Shown here in pieces: positions 47,590 to 57,276 of a DNA stretch of 64,000 nt. The notes under the pieces are model-generated. The model was not told the origin of the DNA, did no database searches, and saw nothing but the letters and a program-made list of their open reading frames with translations. Numbering within the stretch: position 1 is the first letter of the stretch; each line of letters begins with the position of its first letter. A program made the translations under genes and the position numbers. This DNA comes from Streptosporangiales bacterium (GTDB taxonomy: Bacteria > Actinomycetota > Actinomycetes > Streptosporangiales > WHST01): assembly GCA_009379825.1 (NCBI GenBank), contig WHTA01000011.1, positions 50,445-114,444 of the forward strand. Reading direction: 5' to 3'.

Positions 47590-48549
47590 TCAGTCGAGCT
47601 TGCGCTTCTTCGCCCACACCTGCCGGCGGCGGGGCACCTCAGGTGGTGCGGTCTGCGCCCAGATCCGTCGCCAGGGGGCGACCGCGGGACCCGTCGGCGA
47701 CGGGGTGGTGCCGTCGGCGGCACGCCGCATGGCGCTCCACCAGGAGGTCTCGTCCTCGTCCAGCAGCTGTGCGACCGCGGCGGAGACCCGCTTCGCGAAG
47801 TCGCGCGGCTCCTCGCCGGCGGCGAGGGTCAGCGGGCGGCCGTAGCGGATCCGCACCGGCGGCCGGCCGGCCACCGGCCAGCCACGGCCGCGCGGCATCG
47901 CCGCGTACGCGCCGCGCAGCCCGATCGGCACGATCGGCACGCCGTACTGCGCCGCGAGGTACGCCGCGCCGAGCCGGAACCTGGTCACCCAGCCGTCCGG
48001 CGACCTGGTGCCCTCGGGGAACCACAACAGGTTCCACCCCTCGTCGAGCACCTCCCCCGGCGTGGTCGCCGACTGCCCGCCGCGCCGCTCGAGCGGCAGC
48101 GTGTTGAACACGATCGCCGACCCGGCGGCACGCCACCAGGTGTCGAAGAAATAGTCGGCGGCCGCCGCGACCGCGGTACGCCGCCGCCAGGAGTCCGGCA
48201 GCGTGCACAGCACCATCGGGGTGTCCAGGTGGCTGGAGTGGTTGGCCACGAAGATCACCGGCGACCGCAACCCGTCGAGTACGTCCAGCCCGTACACCCG
48301 CGGCTCCACCTCGAACCGCAGCAACGGCCCCAAGCCGACCCGTTGCACCACCTCGCGCAGCGCCACACCGCCCGGCGAGCGCGCCCACCGGGTCGGGAAC
48401 TCCTTGCGCCCGGGCGCCGGCGTGTACGGCTGCGCCGACCGCGGCACCAGCGGGCGCCTGCCCCACCGCCAGCCGCGGGCGAACAGCCGCACCTCACGCG
48501 CCGTACCGCGCACCAGCTCCTTGCCGATGCCCTTGCGCGACGAGCTCAT
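47590..48549 (-). CDS. Lysophospholipid/1-acylglycerol-3-phosphate acyltransferase (PlsC-like)
   Basis: A 319-residue PlsC-domain protein. The acyl-transfer motif is VANHSSHLDTPM (H104, D109); the substrate motif is WFPEGTRSPDGW (about 177), and VPIVPIGLRGAY is block IV. The N-terminus is basic; membrane binding is probably peripheral. Its ATG (48549) overlaps the LarA-like gene stop by 4 bp. It is the last of four coupled genes, so its acceptor is probably a product of that pathway rather than general phospholipid synthesis. Confidence 0.9.
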   Translation of the reverse strand: MSSSRKGIGKELVRGTAREVRLFARGWRWGRRPLVPRSAQPYTPAPGRKEFPTRWARSPGGVALREVVQRVGLGPLLRFEVEPRVYGLDVLDGLRSPVIFVANHSSHLDTPMVLCTLPDSWRRRTAVAAAADYFFDTWWRAAGSAIVFNTLPLERRGGQSATTPGEVLDEGWNLLWFPEGTRSPDGWVTRFRLGAAYLAAQYGVPIVPIGLRGAYAAMPRGRGWPVAGRPPVRIRYGRPLTLAAGEEPRDFAKRVSAAVAQLLDEDETSWWSAMRRAADGTTPSPTGPAVAPWRRIWAQTAPPEVPRRRQVWAKKRKLD

Positions 48550-50126
48550 CGCACGTCCGCCATGGTCATCGGCGGGTGGTGCATGTACGTGATCGACGGC
48601 GAGCTGCCGACGGTGTCGCTGACCATCTCGAGCGCGTCGGGGAGCGTGGACGCGGACCGGTGGCCCATCCGACGCACCGCGCGCCGGTCGCCGCCGATCC
48701 AGACGACCTCGCCGACGTGGTCGAGCGCGTGCGCGATCCAGTACCACATGTAGAACGGGTGTACCCCGTGGTACGCGTGCGACGTGCGGTACAGGTGGAT
48801 GTACCACGGGTCGGTCGCGTACTGCTCCTCGTACTTCGCCTCGATGGTCGCCGGGTCGGTCGACTCGGCGAGCACCTCCTCGAAGAAGTCCACGTAGCTC
48901 GGGTGGTGCAGCTGGTTGAACTCGTACGGCACCGGGTGGTACAGGAGCACCGCGCCGTCCTTGCGTACGAGCGGCTTGCCCCGGTACGAGTTGAACATGT
49001 ACCCCAGGCCCATGCAGGCCGCGAGGATCGGGTTCATCACCGAGTTCACGTTGTACGGGCAGATGAACGGCACGCCGAGCACCAGCACGTCGGACTGGCC
49101 GTCCACCTCGGTGGCCTGCTGCCTGAACACCCGGTCCAGCGTCCGGTCGTGCACCGGTTCCACGGCACCGGCGTTGATGCCGGTCAGCGCGTACGGCGCG
49201 CGGACGCCCTGGAAGATCTTGCGCCGCATCGCCGGCGGCGCCACGGCCAGCCCGCGCCGGGCGGCAAGCACCTTGCCCTGGTCGCGGATCGACCACTCCC
49301 ACTCCCTGCGGTTCAGGAAGTCGTACGGCTTGGGGAACGAGTGGCTGTTCAGCGTGGTCTCGATCTGGAAGACCTTGACGTGCTCGCCGACCAGCCGCCC
49401 CATCCGCCACGCCGACGAGTGCATCGCCGAGTGGTCCTTGTCCATGAACGACCGCGAGTGCACCATCGTGTGGCTGTTGTGGTGGTGCCGCAGCGAGTTG
49501 TACGACGCCAGCCCGATCGCCACCGACTTGTGCCCGCCGTCCATCGGCACGATGTTCACGTTGACGTACACCAGCAGGTCGGACTCGGCGGCCCGCTTGC
49601 TGATCTCGACGTCCTCGCCCTTCTCCGTCTGACCGAGGTGCTTGACGTTCTCCTTGTCCTCGGCGTCGAAGTTGTAGAGCTTGCCGTCGCGGAAGAACGA
49701 CCGGAACACCCGCTCGCCGACGATGTGCTTCAGCTCCGCCTCGGTGAGCCTGCGGTGCAGCGCGTTCGCCGAGATCAGCTCCACGTCGTCGACGCCGGCC
49801 GCGGCGGCCATCTCGAGCACCTGCTCCAGCACTCGCTGCCTGATGTCGGGCGCGCGCATCTGCGGCAGCGGCAGCGAGATGTCGTCGAACGCGATGGTCA
49901 GCCGCATCCCGGGGAACAGCTGCGACGGCAGCGGGTCGTCGTCGACCGGTTTCAGCAGGGCGTCCCTGATCGCGCCCTCGACGTCCGGGATGCCCGGCGT
50001 CATCTCCGGCGAGTACACCACCCGGGTGCCGAGCGGGAACTCCTCCAGCCGGAAGCTGTCGCCCTCGTGCACCACGAGCGGCGGCGTGCGCTCATCGACC
50101 TCGAGCACGAAACCTGGACGAGTCAC
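48546..50126 (-). CDS. LarA-like (DUF2088) protein, possible nickel-pincer enzyme
   Basis: A 526-residue protein related to lactate racemase LarA. ALHRRLTEAEL matches the LarA His108 region (H124 here), GGHKSVAIG matches the cofactor-bearing Lys184 (K200), and HHH at 214-216 gives H216, 16 residues after K200 just as His200 follows Lys184. The spacing H124 to K200 is also 76, as in LarA. The position of catalytic His174 is Val190, so racemase chemistry is doubtful. GTG 50126 has GAGGAG upstream. No larB, larC or larE is in the window. Confidence 0.78.
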   Translation of the reverse strand: MTRPGFVLEVDERTPPLVVHEGDSFRLEEFPLGTRVVYSPEMTPGIPDVEGAIRDALLKPVDDDPLPSQLFPGMRLTIAFDDISLPLPQMRAPDIRQRVLEQVLEMAAAAGVDDVELISANALHRRLTEAELKHIVGERVFRSFFRDGKLYNFDAEDKENVKHLGQTEKGEDVEISKRAAESDLLVYVNVNIVPMDGGHKSVAIGLASYNSLRHHHNSHTMVHSRSFMDKDHSAMHSSAWRMGRLVGEHVKVFQIETTLNSHSFPKPYDFLNRREWEWSIRDQGKVLAARRGLAVAPPAMRRKIFQGVRAPYALTGINAGAVEPVHDRTLDRVFRQQATEVDGQSDVLVLGVPFICPYNVNSVMNPILAACMGLGYMFNSYRGKPLVRKDGAVLLYHPVPYEFNQLHHPSYVDFFEEVLAESTDPATIEAKYEEQYATDPWYIHLYRTSHAYHGVHPFYMWYWIAHALDHVGEVVWIGGDRRAVRRMGHRSASTLPDALEMVSDTVGSSPSITYMHHPPMTMADVR

Positions 50127-51334
50127 GACTTGCTCCTCAGATCGAACGCCACTTTCACCGTGCCCAACCGTCCGGCGGACGAGGCATGATCCAACGCTTC
50201 CCTCCACCTGTGCAGCGGGTACGCGTCGCCGACCAGTCCGGTCAACGGCGCACTGCCGGCCAACTCCATCGCGATGTCGAACGCACTGCGCGTCGTGCCA
50301 TCCAGCTGCTCCTCGCGTGCGCTCGCGTAGGTGCCGACCACCTCGAGTTCACGGAACCACACCGGCGACAGGTCGGTACCCGCGGGTGGCATCGCGGAGA
50401 GCACCACCTTGCCGCCGGCCCGTACCGTACGCAGCGCGGTCGCCAGCGAGTGCGCGGAGCCCGCGGCGTCGACGGTGATGTCCACGCCGCCGAGCAGGTA
50501 CGGCGAGTCGTGCTCAGGGTCGAGCCGCATCGCCCGCGTCGTCCTGCGCACGCCGCCAATGACGTCGCTCGGCGCCAGCACGTCGGACGCGCCGAACCGC
50601 CTGGCCAGCTCGCGCTGGGCCGGGTGCTTCGCGACCACGGTGAGCGAGCCGGCGGGCGTGAGCTGACGCAGCGCGAGCGTGGTGAGCAAGCCGACCGCGC
50701 CTGAGCCGACGACGAGCACGGACGCGCCCTCGGGCACCTGGGCACGCAGCGCCGTGTGCACGGCACAGGCCAGTGGCTCGACCAGCACCGCCTGGCGGTC
50801 GTCGAGGGTGTCTGGCACCGGGTGCAGCTGCGACGAGTGCGCGACCAGCTGGCCGCCCCAGCCGCCGCCGGTGTCGGCGCAGTAGCCGGTCTGCAGCCCC
50901 GGCGACACGTGGCCGACGGTCACCCGGTCGCACCTGTTCGTACGACCGGCCGCGCACGACTCGCACGACTCCACGCCGCGGGCGGCGCAGGTGAGCACCG
51001 GGTCGATGACCACCCTGGTACCCGCGGGCAGGTCGCCGCAGTCGTCCACCAGGTCGCCGACGACCTCGTGCCCGGGTACGAACGGCATGGAAACTAAGGC
51101 GGAGAAGTAGCGGCTCGTGCCTCCGTACAGCGCGCCCAGGTCGGACCCGCAGATGCCGGACAGCCGGGGGCGCACCCGCGCCCAGCCAGGCACCCGCGGC
51201 ACCCGCGGCTCGTCCTTGTTGACCAGCCGCAGCGGGGTCAGCGCCCCGGCGGACACGCCGGACAGCCGCTTGGTGACCACCTTGCTGGCGACGTATCGCG
51301 GTAGCGAGCGGTAGAGCTCGAGCGCGAGCATCAT
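50123..51334 (-). CDS. Zinc-dependent alcohol dehydrogenase
   Basis: A 403-residue medium-chain alcohol dehydrogenase. The catalytic zinc Cys is in SGICGSDLGA, with the GHE motif in VPGHEVVGDL. The structural-zinc cysteines cluster in CAARGVESCESCAAGRTNRC. The Rossmann motif is VVGSGAVGLLTTLAL. Residues 1-40 are a basic leader. Its ATG (51334) overlaps the reductase/HAD gene stop by 4 bp and its own stop overlaps the LarA-like gene. It probably oxidises or reduces an intermediate made by its partners. Confidence 0.9.
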   Translation of the reverse strand: MMLALELYRSLPRYVASKVVTKRLSGVSAGALTPLRLVNKDEPRVPRVPGWARVRPRLSGICGSDLGALYGGTSRYFSALVSMPFVPGHEVVGDLVDDCGDLPAGTRVVIDPVLTCAARGVESCESCAAGRTNRCDRVTVGHVSPGLQTGYCADTGGGWGGQLVAHSSQLHPVPDTLDDRQAVLVEPLACAVHTALRAQVPEGASVLVVGSGAVGLLTTLALRQLTPAGSLTVVAKHPAQRELARRFGASDVLAPSDVIGGVRRTTRAMRLDPEHDSPYLLGGVDITVDAAGSAHSLATALRTVRAGGKVVLSAMPPAGTDLSPVWFRELEVVGTYASAREEQLDGTTRSAFDIAMELAGSAPLTGLVGDAYPLHRWREALDHASSAGRLGTVKVAFDLRSKS

Positions 51335-53652
51335 GAGCTGCTCCCCGGCAGGCTGAACCTGGACGTGGTCTTCGCACCCTCAGCCCAGTCTTGCACCGGC
51401 CACCTGCTCTTCCGTGCCTCCCGCCACAGCGGGACGTCCGGGCTCACCGCGACCGGGTTGCCGACTGCCTTCAGCAGCGGCAGGTCGGAGTGGCTGTCTG
51501 CGTACGCGAACGACTGGCTCAGGTCGAGGCCCTGCTGCCCGGCGTACCAGGTCAGCCACGCCGCGCGGGCCTCGCCGACCAGCGGCGGCGAGCTGAGGAA
51601 GCCGGTGCAGCGGCCCTCGGCGTCGACGCTCAGGTCGGCCGCGACGATCTCGTCGAACAGCGGCTGCAGCGGCCGGGTGAGCGGCCGGATGGCGCCGGTG
51701 ATCAGCACCAGCTTGTGCCCGGCCGCACGGTGCTCCCTGATCCGCCGCACGGCACCTCCGGAGAGCCGTTCGAGCAGGTGGTCGCTGAGGTCCTCGTCGA
51801 CCAGCTGGTTCAGCTCGGCCAGCGAGGCGCCCTCGTACCTGCGGTAGACCGCGCGCAGGAACCCACCGCGGTCGCGTCGCTCGGCCATCAGGTACGACGG
51901 CAGCTTCCGCGCCAGCGTGCCGACCTCCTGCGCCCTGGCCAGGCCGGCGAGCTCGGGCAGCCGCAGCCACAAGTACGTCTCGATCACGTTCGACGACAGC
52001 AGCGTGCCGTCCATGTCGAACGCCGCCACCACCTGGTCGCCCGCTTCGAGCTTCTTCGACTTCGCAGCCGCGTTGCCCCGCCGCCGCCGCGCCGCGTCCA
52101 GCGCCCGCATCGGCTGCGTGACGCTCGCGCAGTGCACGTCGATCAGGTAGTGCTTCCAGTCCACCACCGAGGTGTCGAACGCGAAGTGCTCCCTGTCCTC
52201 GGGCGGCAGGTCGCGGTACAGCTGCAGCGTACGGTCGTCGGTGAACTCCAGCTCGCACTCCGCGTACGGCCGGTAGAGGTCCATGTACTTGCGCAGGAAC
52301 TCCAGCCTGCGCTGCTGGCGGCCGAGGTCACTGGCCATCCTGCGCACGCGGTTGGACCGCGGCAGCTTGGTGACCACCTTGTCCGCCACCGTGCTGAGCC
52401 GCTCGCCGGTGCGCAGCAGCCGCTCCACGGACTCGCCGCCAGGCCAGCTCCACGACGGCAACCTGGGCACGCCCCGTCCGTCGGTACCCTCGAACGGGTT
52501 GCGCTCGAAGTACTCCTTCACGTGGTGCACGAGGTCGCTGAAGGTCAGTGGGTTGCGCGCACCCGAGGTGACGTGGAAGTAGCCGGTGTCGCCGGTCTCC
52601 GGCGGGCTCGCCACGACCGCGAGGATCGCCGCGACCACGTGGTCGACGGGCACGATGTCGATGACGCTGTCCGGGGACGCGGGGAACTCGGGCAGCTCGC
52701 CCTTGCCGTACGCGAGGATGAGCGGCTCGGCCATCTTGAAGCCCTCGATCCAGCCGGCGTACGGCCGCTCGTAGGCGCTCTCGATGATCGACGGGCGCAC
52801 GATGGAGACGGGAAACTCGTGCCCGTGCTCCTCGACGACCCGCTCGCCCATCGCCTTGGTGAACGTGTAGACGTCGGTCCAGCCGAGCGAGCGCGCCCGC
52901 TCCCTGCCGGCGGCCTTGAGCTGGTCGGACACCCACTCCTTGCGGCGGCGCTCCGCGTCGCCCGCGGCGGTCAGCGGACCGGCCCTGTGGTGCTCCTTCT
53001 CGGCCTGGCGGCGCAGCTTGGCGAGCGTGCCTGGCGCGCGCGACGCCTCCTCGATCCGCTCCCGCAGCCGGCCGGCGTAGGCCTCTTCCTCGCGCCAGTC
53101 GACGCCGTGCCCGACCGACGCCTCGGGGATCGCCCCGCGCCGCCGGCCCGCGACGTACGCGGTGGAGACGTGCACGTAGTGCGGCTGCGCGCCGGTCGCC
53201 CTGACCTTGTCGAGCAGGCCGACGGTGCCGCGCACGTTGGTGGTGAACGCCTCCTCGATGGTCGGGTCGAAGGAGACGTCGCCGGCGCAGTGCACGACGG
53301 CGGCCACGTCGGCGGGCAGGTCGGGCACTGCGGCCAGGTCACCCTCGATGACCTCGATCCGCTCGTCCGCGATCGCCTTCAGGCCGCCGTGCTGTTCCTT
53401 CAGGCCGCCGAACGCCGGCTTGTTGAGCAGCTGCTCGACGCGCTTGCGCCCGCCGGTGTTCCCCTTCGGCCGTACGAGGACGACCAGCTTGGTCTCCGGC
53501 AGCTCCTCCAGGATGCGCTGGCACAGCGCCTCGCCCACGAAACCGGTGACGCCGGTCAGCAGGATCCGCTTGCCAGCGAGACGTTGCCGCAGAGTCAAAG
53601 GCGCCTGCTCTGGCGACAATCCATGCTCCCCTCGCCCGAACGCCGGCGTCAC
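51331..53652 (-). CDS. Fatty-acyl-reductase-like SDR fused to a HAD-IB phosphatase
   Basis: A 773-residue fusion. The N-terminal NAD_binding_4 domain has GVTGFVGEAL (34-43) and the catalytic Y262-x3-K266 (VYTFTKAMGE). A linker with a FAR_C-like segment DWKHYLIDVH (about 498-507) leads to a HAD-IB domain (about 540-770) with AFDMDGTLLSSN (D546, D548), LITGAIRPL and YADSHSDLPLL. Both active sites are intact. Fatty acyl-CoA reductases of this type make alcohols; HAD-IB enzymes remove phosphate. It is the first gene of the coupled operon; GTG 53652 has no clear ribosome site. Confidence 0.82.
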   Translation of the reverse strand: MTPAFGRGEHGLSPEQAPLTLRQRLAGKRILLTGVTGFVGEALCQRILEELPETKLVVLVRPKGNTGGRKRVEQLLNKPAFGGLKEQHGGLKAIADERIEVIEGDLAAVPDLPADVAAVVHCAGDVSFDPTIEEAFTTNVRGTVGLLDKVRATGAQPHYVHVSTAYVAGRRRGAIPEASVGHGVDWREEEAYAGRLRERIEEASRAPGTLAKLRRQAEKEHHRAGPLTAAGDAERRRKEWVSDQLKAAGRERARSLGWTDVYTFTKAMGERVVEEHGHEFPVSIVRPSIIESAYERPYAGWIEGFKMAEPLILAYGKGELPEFPASPDSVIDIVPVDHVVAAILAVVASPPETGDTGYFHVTSGARNPLTFSDLVHHVKEYFERNPFEGTDGRGVPRLPSWSWPGGESVERLLRTGERLSTVADKVVTKLPRSNRVRRMASDLGRQQRRLEFLRKYMDLYRPYAECELEFTDDRTLQLYRDLPPEDREHFAFDTSVVDWKHYLIDVHCASVTQPMRALDAARRRRGNAAAKSKKLEAGDQVVAAFDMDGTLLSSNVIETYLWLRLPELAGLARAQEVGTLARKLPSYLMAERRDRGGFLRAVYRRYEGASLAELNQLVDEDLSDHLLERLSGGAVRRIREHRAAGHKLVLITGAIRPLTRPLQPLFDEIVAADLSVDAEGRCTGFLSSPPLVGEARAAWLTWYAGQQGLDLSQSFAYADSHSDLPLLKAVGNPVAVSPDVPLWREARKSRWPVQDWAEGAKTTSRFSLPGSSS

Positions 53653-53765
53653 CAGTGACGACCCGTACCGTCACCGCCGGCTTTCGGACATACAACCAGC
53701 CCGCCACCGAATCAGGCCAACCGGGAGGCGGTGATCGCCCCCCGTGCTGTCGCCCACACGCTGCG

Positions 53766-55304
53766 TCAGGGTCGCGGCAGATCGCGGAGGGCGTCACCGA
53801 TGCCGGCGGAGCGCAGCGCGTCGATCGCGCGGCCGTACACGTCGTAGTAGCGCTCGTACGCGGCCACGGCCGCAGCGTCCGGGGAGAAGCTGGCGGCCGG
53901 CTGCACCATGGTGCGGCTGCCCTCGACGAAGTCGGGCACCGCGCCGACGGCCACCGCGGCGCAGACGGCGCCGCCGACCACCGACGCGTCCGGCTGGCCG
54001 GTACGCACGACCGGCACGCCGAACACGTCCGCCTCGATCTGGCACCACTTGTCCGCCTTCGCGGCGCCGCCCCAGGCGCGGATCTCGTCCACCTGGTCCA
54101 CGACCTCGCGCACCACGTCGAGGATCATCCGCTGCTCGAACGTGATGCCGTCGACGAACGCCCTGATCACGGCGCCGCGGTCGTGCTCCAGCCGCAGCCC
54201 GAGCACCATGCCGGGGAAGCCGTCGTCGTTGACCGGCGCACCCAACCCCGCCCACGACGGGACCACCACGATGCCCCGCGCGCCGCCAGGGCCTGTCGGC
54301 ATCTCGTCGAACAGCAGCTGGTACGCGTCGGTGTGCGAGCGGCGCTGCAGTGCGCTCTCCAGGTCGCCGAACTGGTCCTTGAACCAGCGGAACGTGCCGC
54401 CGGACGCCCGGCCGAGCCCCTCCAGCTCCCACTGCCCTGGTACGACGTGCGCCAGGCAGCTCAGCCGCCGCCCCGGGTCCAGCCGCGGTTCGCCGGCCAC
54501 GGCCACGCAGTGCCCGCCGGTGCCGATGCCGACTGCGACGACCCCCTCGGCCGCGCCCACGCCGAGCGCGCCGAGCTGCAGGTCGCCGCCGCCGAGCACG
54601 ATCGGCAGCCCCTCGCGCAGGCCGGTCGCCGCTGCCGCGGCCGAGCCGACCCGCCCCACCACCTGGCCGGACTCCACCACCGTCGGCAGCTGCCCCACCG
54701 AGACGTCGACCTCGGCGGCGAGGCCCTCGTGCCACTGGCGCGTGCGCACATCCATCAGTCCCAGGTACGACGCCTCGGACGGCGACACCAGGTGGTCGGC
54801 GACGCCGAGCTGGTGCAGCAGCACGGTCTGGTGGGCGGCGAAGCACGACAGGTCGGCCGCCAGGTCGGCCCGGTGCTCCCGCAGCCACCTGATCTTCGAC
54901 AGCGAGGCCACCGAGTCGATCGCCATCCCGGTGAGCTCGTAGTACTTTGCCGCGCCGACCCGCTCCTCCAGCTCGGTGCAGTACGGCACGCCGCGCTGGT
55001 CCTGCCAGCCCAGATAGGGGGTCAGCGCGGTGCCGTCGGCCCGTACCGGCACCACGGTCGCGCGCTGCGACGAGCACGCGATGGCGGCGACCCGGCTCGC
55101 GTCCACCGCCGCGACGACCTCGGCGATCGCCGCGCACTCGGCCGCCCACAGCTCGTCGACCGACTGCTCCACCCAGCCCGGCTGCGGGTAGCTGCACGGG
55201 TAGCCCCGGTACGCGGCCGCGACGATCGTCCCCGCGGTGTCCACGGCGCCCACCTTCGTCCCCGTGGTCCCCGCGTCCACGACGAGGAACAACTCATCCG
55301 CCAT
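53766..55304 (-). CDS. FGGY-family carbohydrate kinase
   Basis: A 512-residue sugar kinase. The N-terminal ATPase lobe starts VVDAGTTGTKVGAVD; VGIGTGGHCVAVAG and WGGAAKADKWCQIEADVFG are the FGGY signature region, with GQPDASVVGGAV near the C-terminus. The order aldolase, SDR, kinase in one direction points to a pathway in which a sugar or polyol is oxidised, phosphorylated and cleaved. Substrate unknown (xylulose-, erythrulose- or glycerol-like are all possible). Confidence 0.9.
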   Translation of the reverse strand: MADELFLVVDAGTTGTKVGAVDTAGTIVAAAYRGYPCSYPQPGWVEQSVDELWAAECAAIAEVVAAVDASRVAAIACSSQRATVVPVRADGTALTPYLGWQDQRGVPYCTELEERVGAAKYYELTGMAIDSVASLSKIRWLREHRADLAADLSCFAAHQTVLLHQLGVADHLVSPSEASYLGLMDVRTRQWHEGLAAEVDVSVGQLPTVVESGQVVGRVGSAAAAATGLREGLPIVLGGGDLQLGALGVGAAEGVVAVGIGTGGHCVAVAGEPRLDPGRRLSCLAHVVPGQWELEGLGRASGGTFRWFKDQFGDLESALQRRSHTDAYQLLFDEMPTGPGGARGIVVVPSWAGLGAPVNDDGFPGMVLGLRLEHDRGAVIRAFVDGITFEQRMILDVVREVVDQVDEIRAWGGAAKADKWCQIEADVFGVPVVRTGQPDASVVGGAVCAAVAVGAVPDFVEGSRTMVQPAASFSPDAAAVAAYERYYDVYGRAIDALRSAGIGDALRDLPRP

Positions 55305-55322
55305 GACGTGCCTCCCCGGCCG

Positions 55323-56075
55323 CTACAGCAGCGACGCCTGCTGCCCGGTCGCCTCGATGATCTGCCCGGTCACGTACTCCGCCGCGTCGGAGAGCAGCCA
55401 GACGACGGTCGGCACGACGTCCGCCGGCCGGGCGACCCGGCCGAGCACGTTGTCCTCACGTTTGGCGATCGTCCTGCTGCGCTCCGGTTCCGGCATGTTC
55501 TCCAGCAGCGCGGTCCACGCCGCAGGCGCGACCGCGTTCACGTTGATGCCGTACGGCGCCATCTCGATGGCCATGGTGAGGGTGAAGCCGGCCATGCCGG
55601 CCTTGCCCGCGGAGTACCCGCTCTCGCCGTACTTGCCGCGCAGCCCCGACCGCGAGGTGATGTTGACGACCTTGCCGTACCGCTGCTCGACCATGACCCC
55701 GGCGGCGTGCTTCGCCAACAGGATGGGCCCGACCAGATTGACGGAAACGGAACGCTTCAGCTGTTCCTCGGACAACTCGACCAGCGGCGCATCGCCGCCG
55801 ACACCGGCGTTGTTCACCAGCAGGTGCAGGCCGCCGAAAGTGTCCGTCGCGCACCGCACGATCTCGGCGGCTGCGGCGTCGGTCCCGACGCCGATCGGGC
55901 AGGGCTCCGCGCGTCCCCCGTTCGCGCGGATCCCCGCCGCGACTTCCTTGGCCCCTGCCTCGTCGACGTCGTCGACGACCACCGAGGCCCCGGACGCGGC
56001 CAGACCACCTGCGATGGCCCGCCCGATCCCGGCAGCGGCACCGGTCACGATCGCGACCTTGCCTTCGAGTTCCAC
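55323..56075 (-). CDS. Short-chain dehydrogenase (SDR)
   Basis: A 250-residue classical SDR. The cofactor motif is TGAAAGIGRAIAG (11-23), NNAG is at 88-91, the catalytic Ser is in NITSRSG (S141/S143), Y154 and K158 are in GYSAGKAG. An Asp at the end of beta-2 (VVVDDVDEA) favours NAD. GTG 56075. It lies 18 bp upstream of the kinase gene, so the three genes form a compact operon. Confidence 0.92.
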   Translation of the reverse strand: MELEGKVAIVTGAAAGIGRAIAGGLAASGASVVVDDVDEAGAKEVAAGIRANGGRAEPCPIGVGTDAAAAEIVRCATDTFGGLHLLVNNAGVGGDAPLVELSEEQLKRSVSVNLVGPILLAKHAAGVMVEQRYGKVVNITSRSGLRGKYGESGYSAGKAGMAGFTLTMAIEMAPYGINVNAVAPAAWTALLENMPEPERSRTIAKREDNVLGRVARPADVVPTVVWLLSDAAEYVTGQIIEATGQQASLL

Positions 56076-56107
56076 GCCTGCCTCCTCGCAGTGGTTGACA
56101 TGCCCGC

Positions 56108-56926
56108 TCAGTTATCGAGGACGACTTCGACGAGGTCGGCGAGCGCGCGGTCCGGATCGTCGGCTTGGAACACATTTCGCCCGTAGACGACGCCCTGCGC
56201 ACCCGCCCGCACGACGTCGGTCGCCTCCGCCCGCACCTCGTCGAACGGCCGCTTCGAGCCGCCGAGCACCAGCACCGGCACTGCCACGTCGGCCACCACA
56301 CCCGCGAGCGCATCCGCGGAACCCGGGTACTCCAGCTTCAGCATGTCCGCGCCGACCTCGGCCGCGATCCTGGCGGCGAACGCCACGTGCCCGGGTGCGC
56401 GTTCGGCACCTGCGGCGCGCGGGCCGCGGACCATCGCCTCCACGAGCACCGGCATGCCGTACTCGTGCGCCCGCTGGACGTACGTAGCGACCCGGGCGAC
56501 GTCGTCGGCCTCCACCTGCGGGTCCGTGGCGCCGAGCAGCAGGTAGACGTGGCACCCGTCGGCGCCGAGCGCCACCGCGGTCTTCGGGTCGACCACCTCG
56601 CGGTACGTGCCGTCGGCGTAGTCGTGGGCGAGATCGGCGGCCTCGTCGCTGCGCCACAGGTTGGTCCAGCCGACGGTGAGCCACACCCCGGGACCGCCGG
56701 GCTGGGCGAGCAGGTCGGCGCACTCGCGCAGCTGACCGGGGCTGAGGATGAGGCCGGTGACGCCGGCCCGCACTGCCCGCTCGACCAGGCCGACCCGTTC
56801 CTCCACCCCGGCCAGACCGGGCACCCGGCCCATCAGCATGCCGTGGCTCAACGCGATCACCAGGCTCCGCCCGGTCGCGCCGTCCGCGAACCTGGCCAGC
56901 CGGCGACGAGTCCCCAACTCACCCAC
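56108..56926 (-). CDS. Class I aldolase of the DeoC/LacD/LsrF superfamily
   Basis: A 272-residue TIM-barrel aldolase. The Schiff-base lysine is K197 in GADMLKLEYPG; LILSPGQLRE and PVLVLGGSKRPFDE (phosphate-binding end) are typical of the class I FBA/LsrF-like group. It would cleave a phosphorylated sugar to two small units. GTG 56926 has GGGAGG upstream. It is the first gene of the operon, divergent from a YhfZ-like regulator. Confidence 0.88.
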   Translation of the reverse strand: MGELGTRRRLARFADGATGRSLVIALSHGMLMGRVPGLAGVEERVGLVERAVRAGVTGLILSPGQLRECADLLAQPGGPGVWLTVGWTNLWRSDEAADLAHDYADGTYREVVDPKTAVALGADGCHVYLLLGATDPQVEADDVARVATYVQRAHEYGMPVLVEAMVRGPRAAGAERAPGHVAFAARIAAEVGADMLKLEYPGSADALAGVVADVAVPVLVLGGSKRPFDEVRAEATDVVRAGAQGVVYGRNVFQADDPDRALADLVEVVLDN

Positions 56927-57276
56927 GATTTACCTCCCCGTCGTACGAATCAGCGCTGCACCGCGTGCAGCCGGCACCAGCACCCATGCCACGATGGCCA
57001 CCGCGATCGAGGAGCACAAGGGGCTTAATCGTTATACCGCCGGCACCCGAGCCCGGCGGACCGATTGCGCGAACCGCAGATCCCGGCTCCGGGAACGGGC
57101 GGCCACCAGGCTGGTTCCGGAGAACTGCTTCCAGCCAAGATCGAAGTCATTCCATCCGCTCAGCTCGGGCTGTCGTGCCGTCACACACCCCCTCACCGGG
57201 AGAAGCGCCTGGCCTGGGGCGACTCTTCGAGACCGAACGCTATCGACCCCACAAATACCGGGTCAATATTCAGGTG

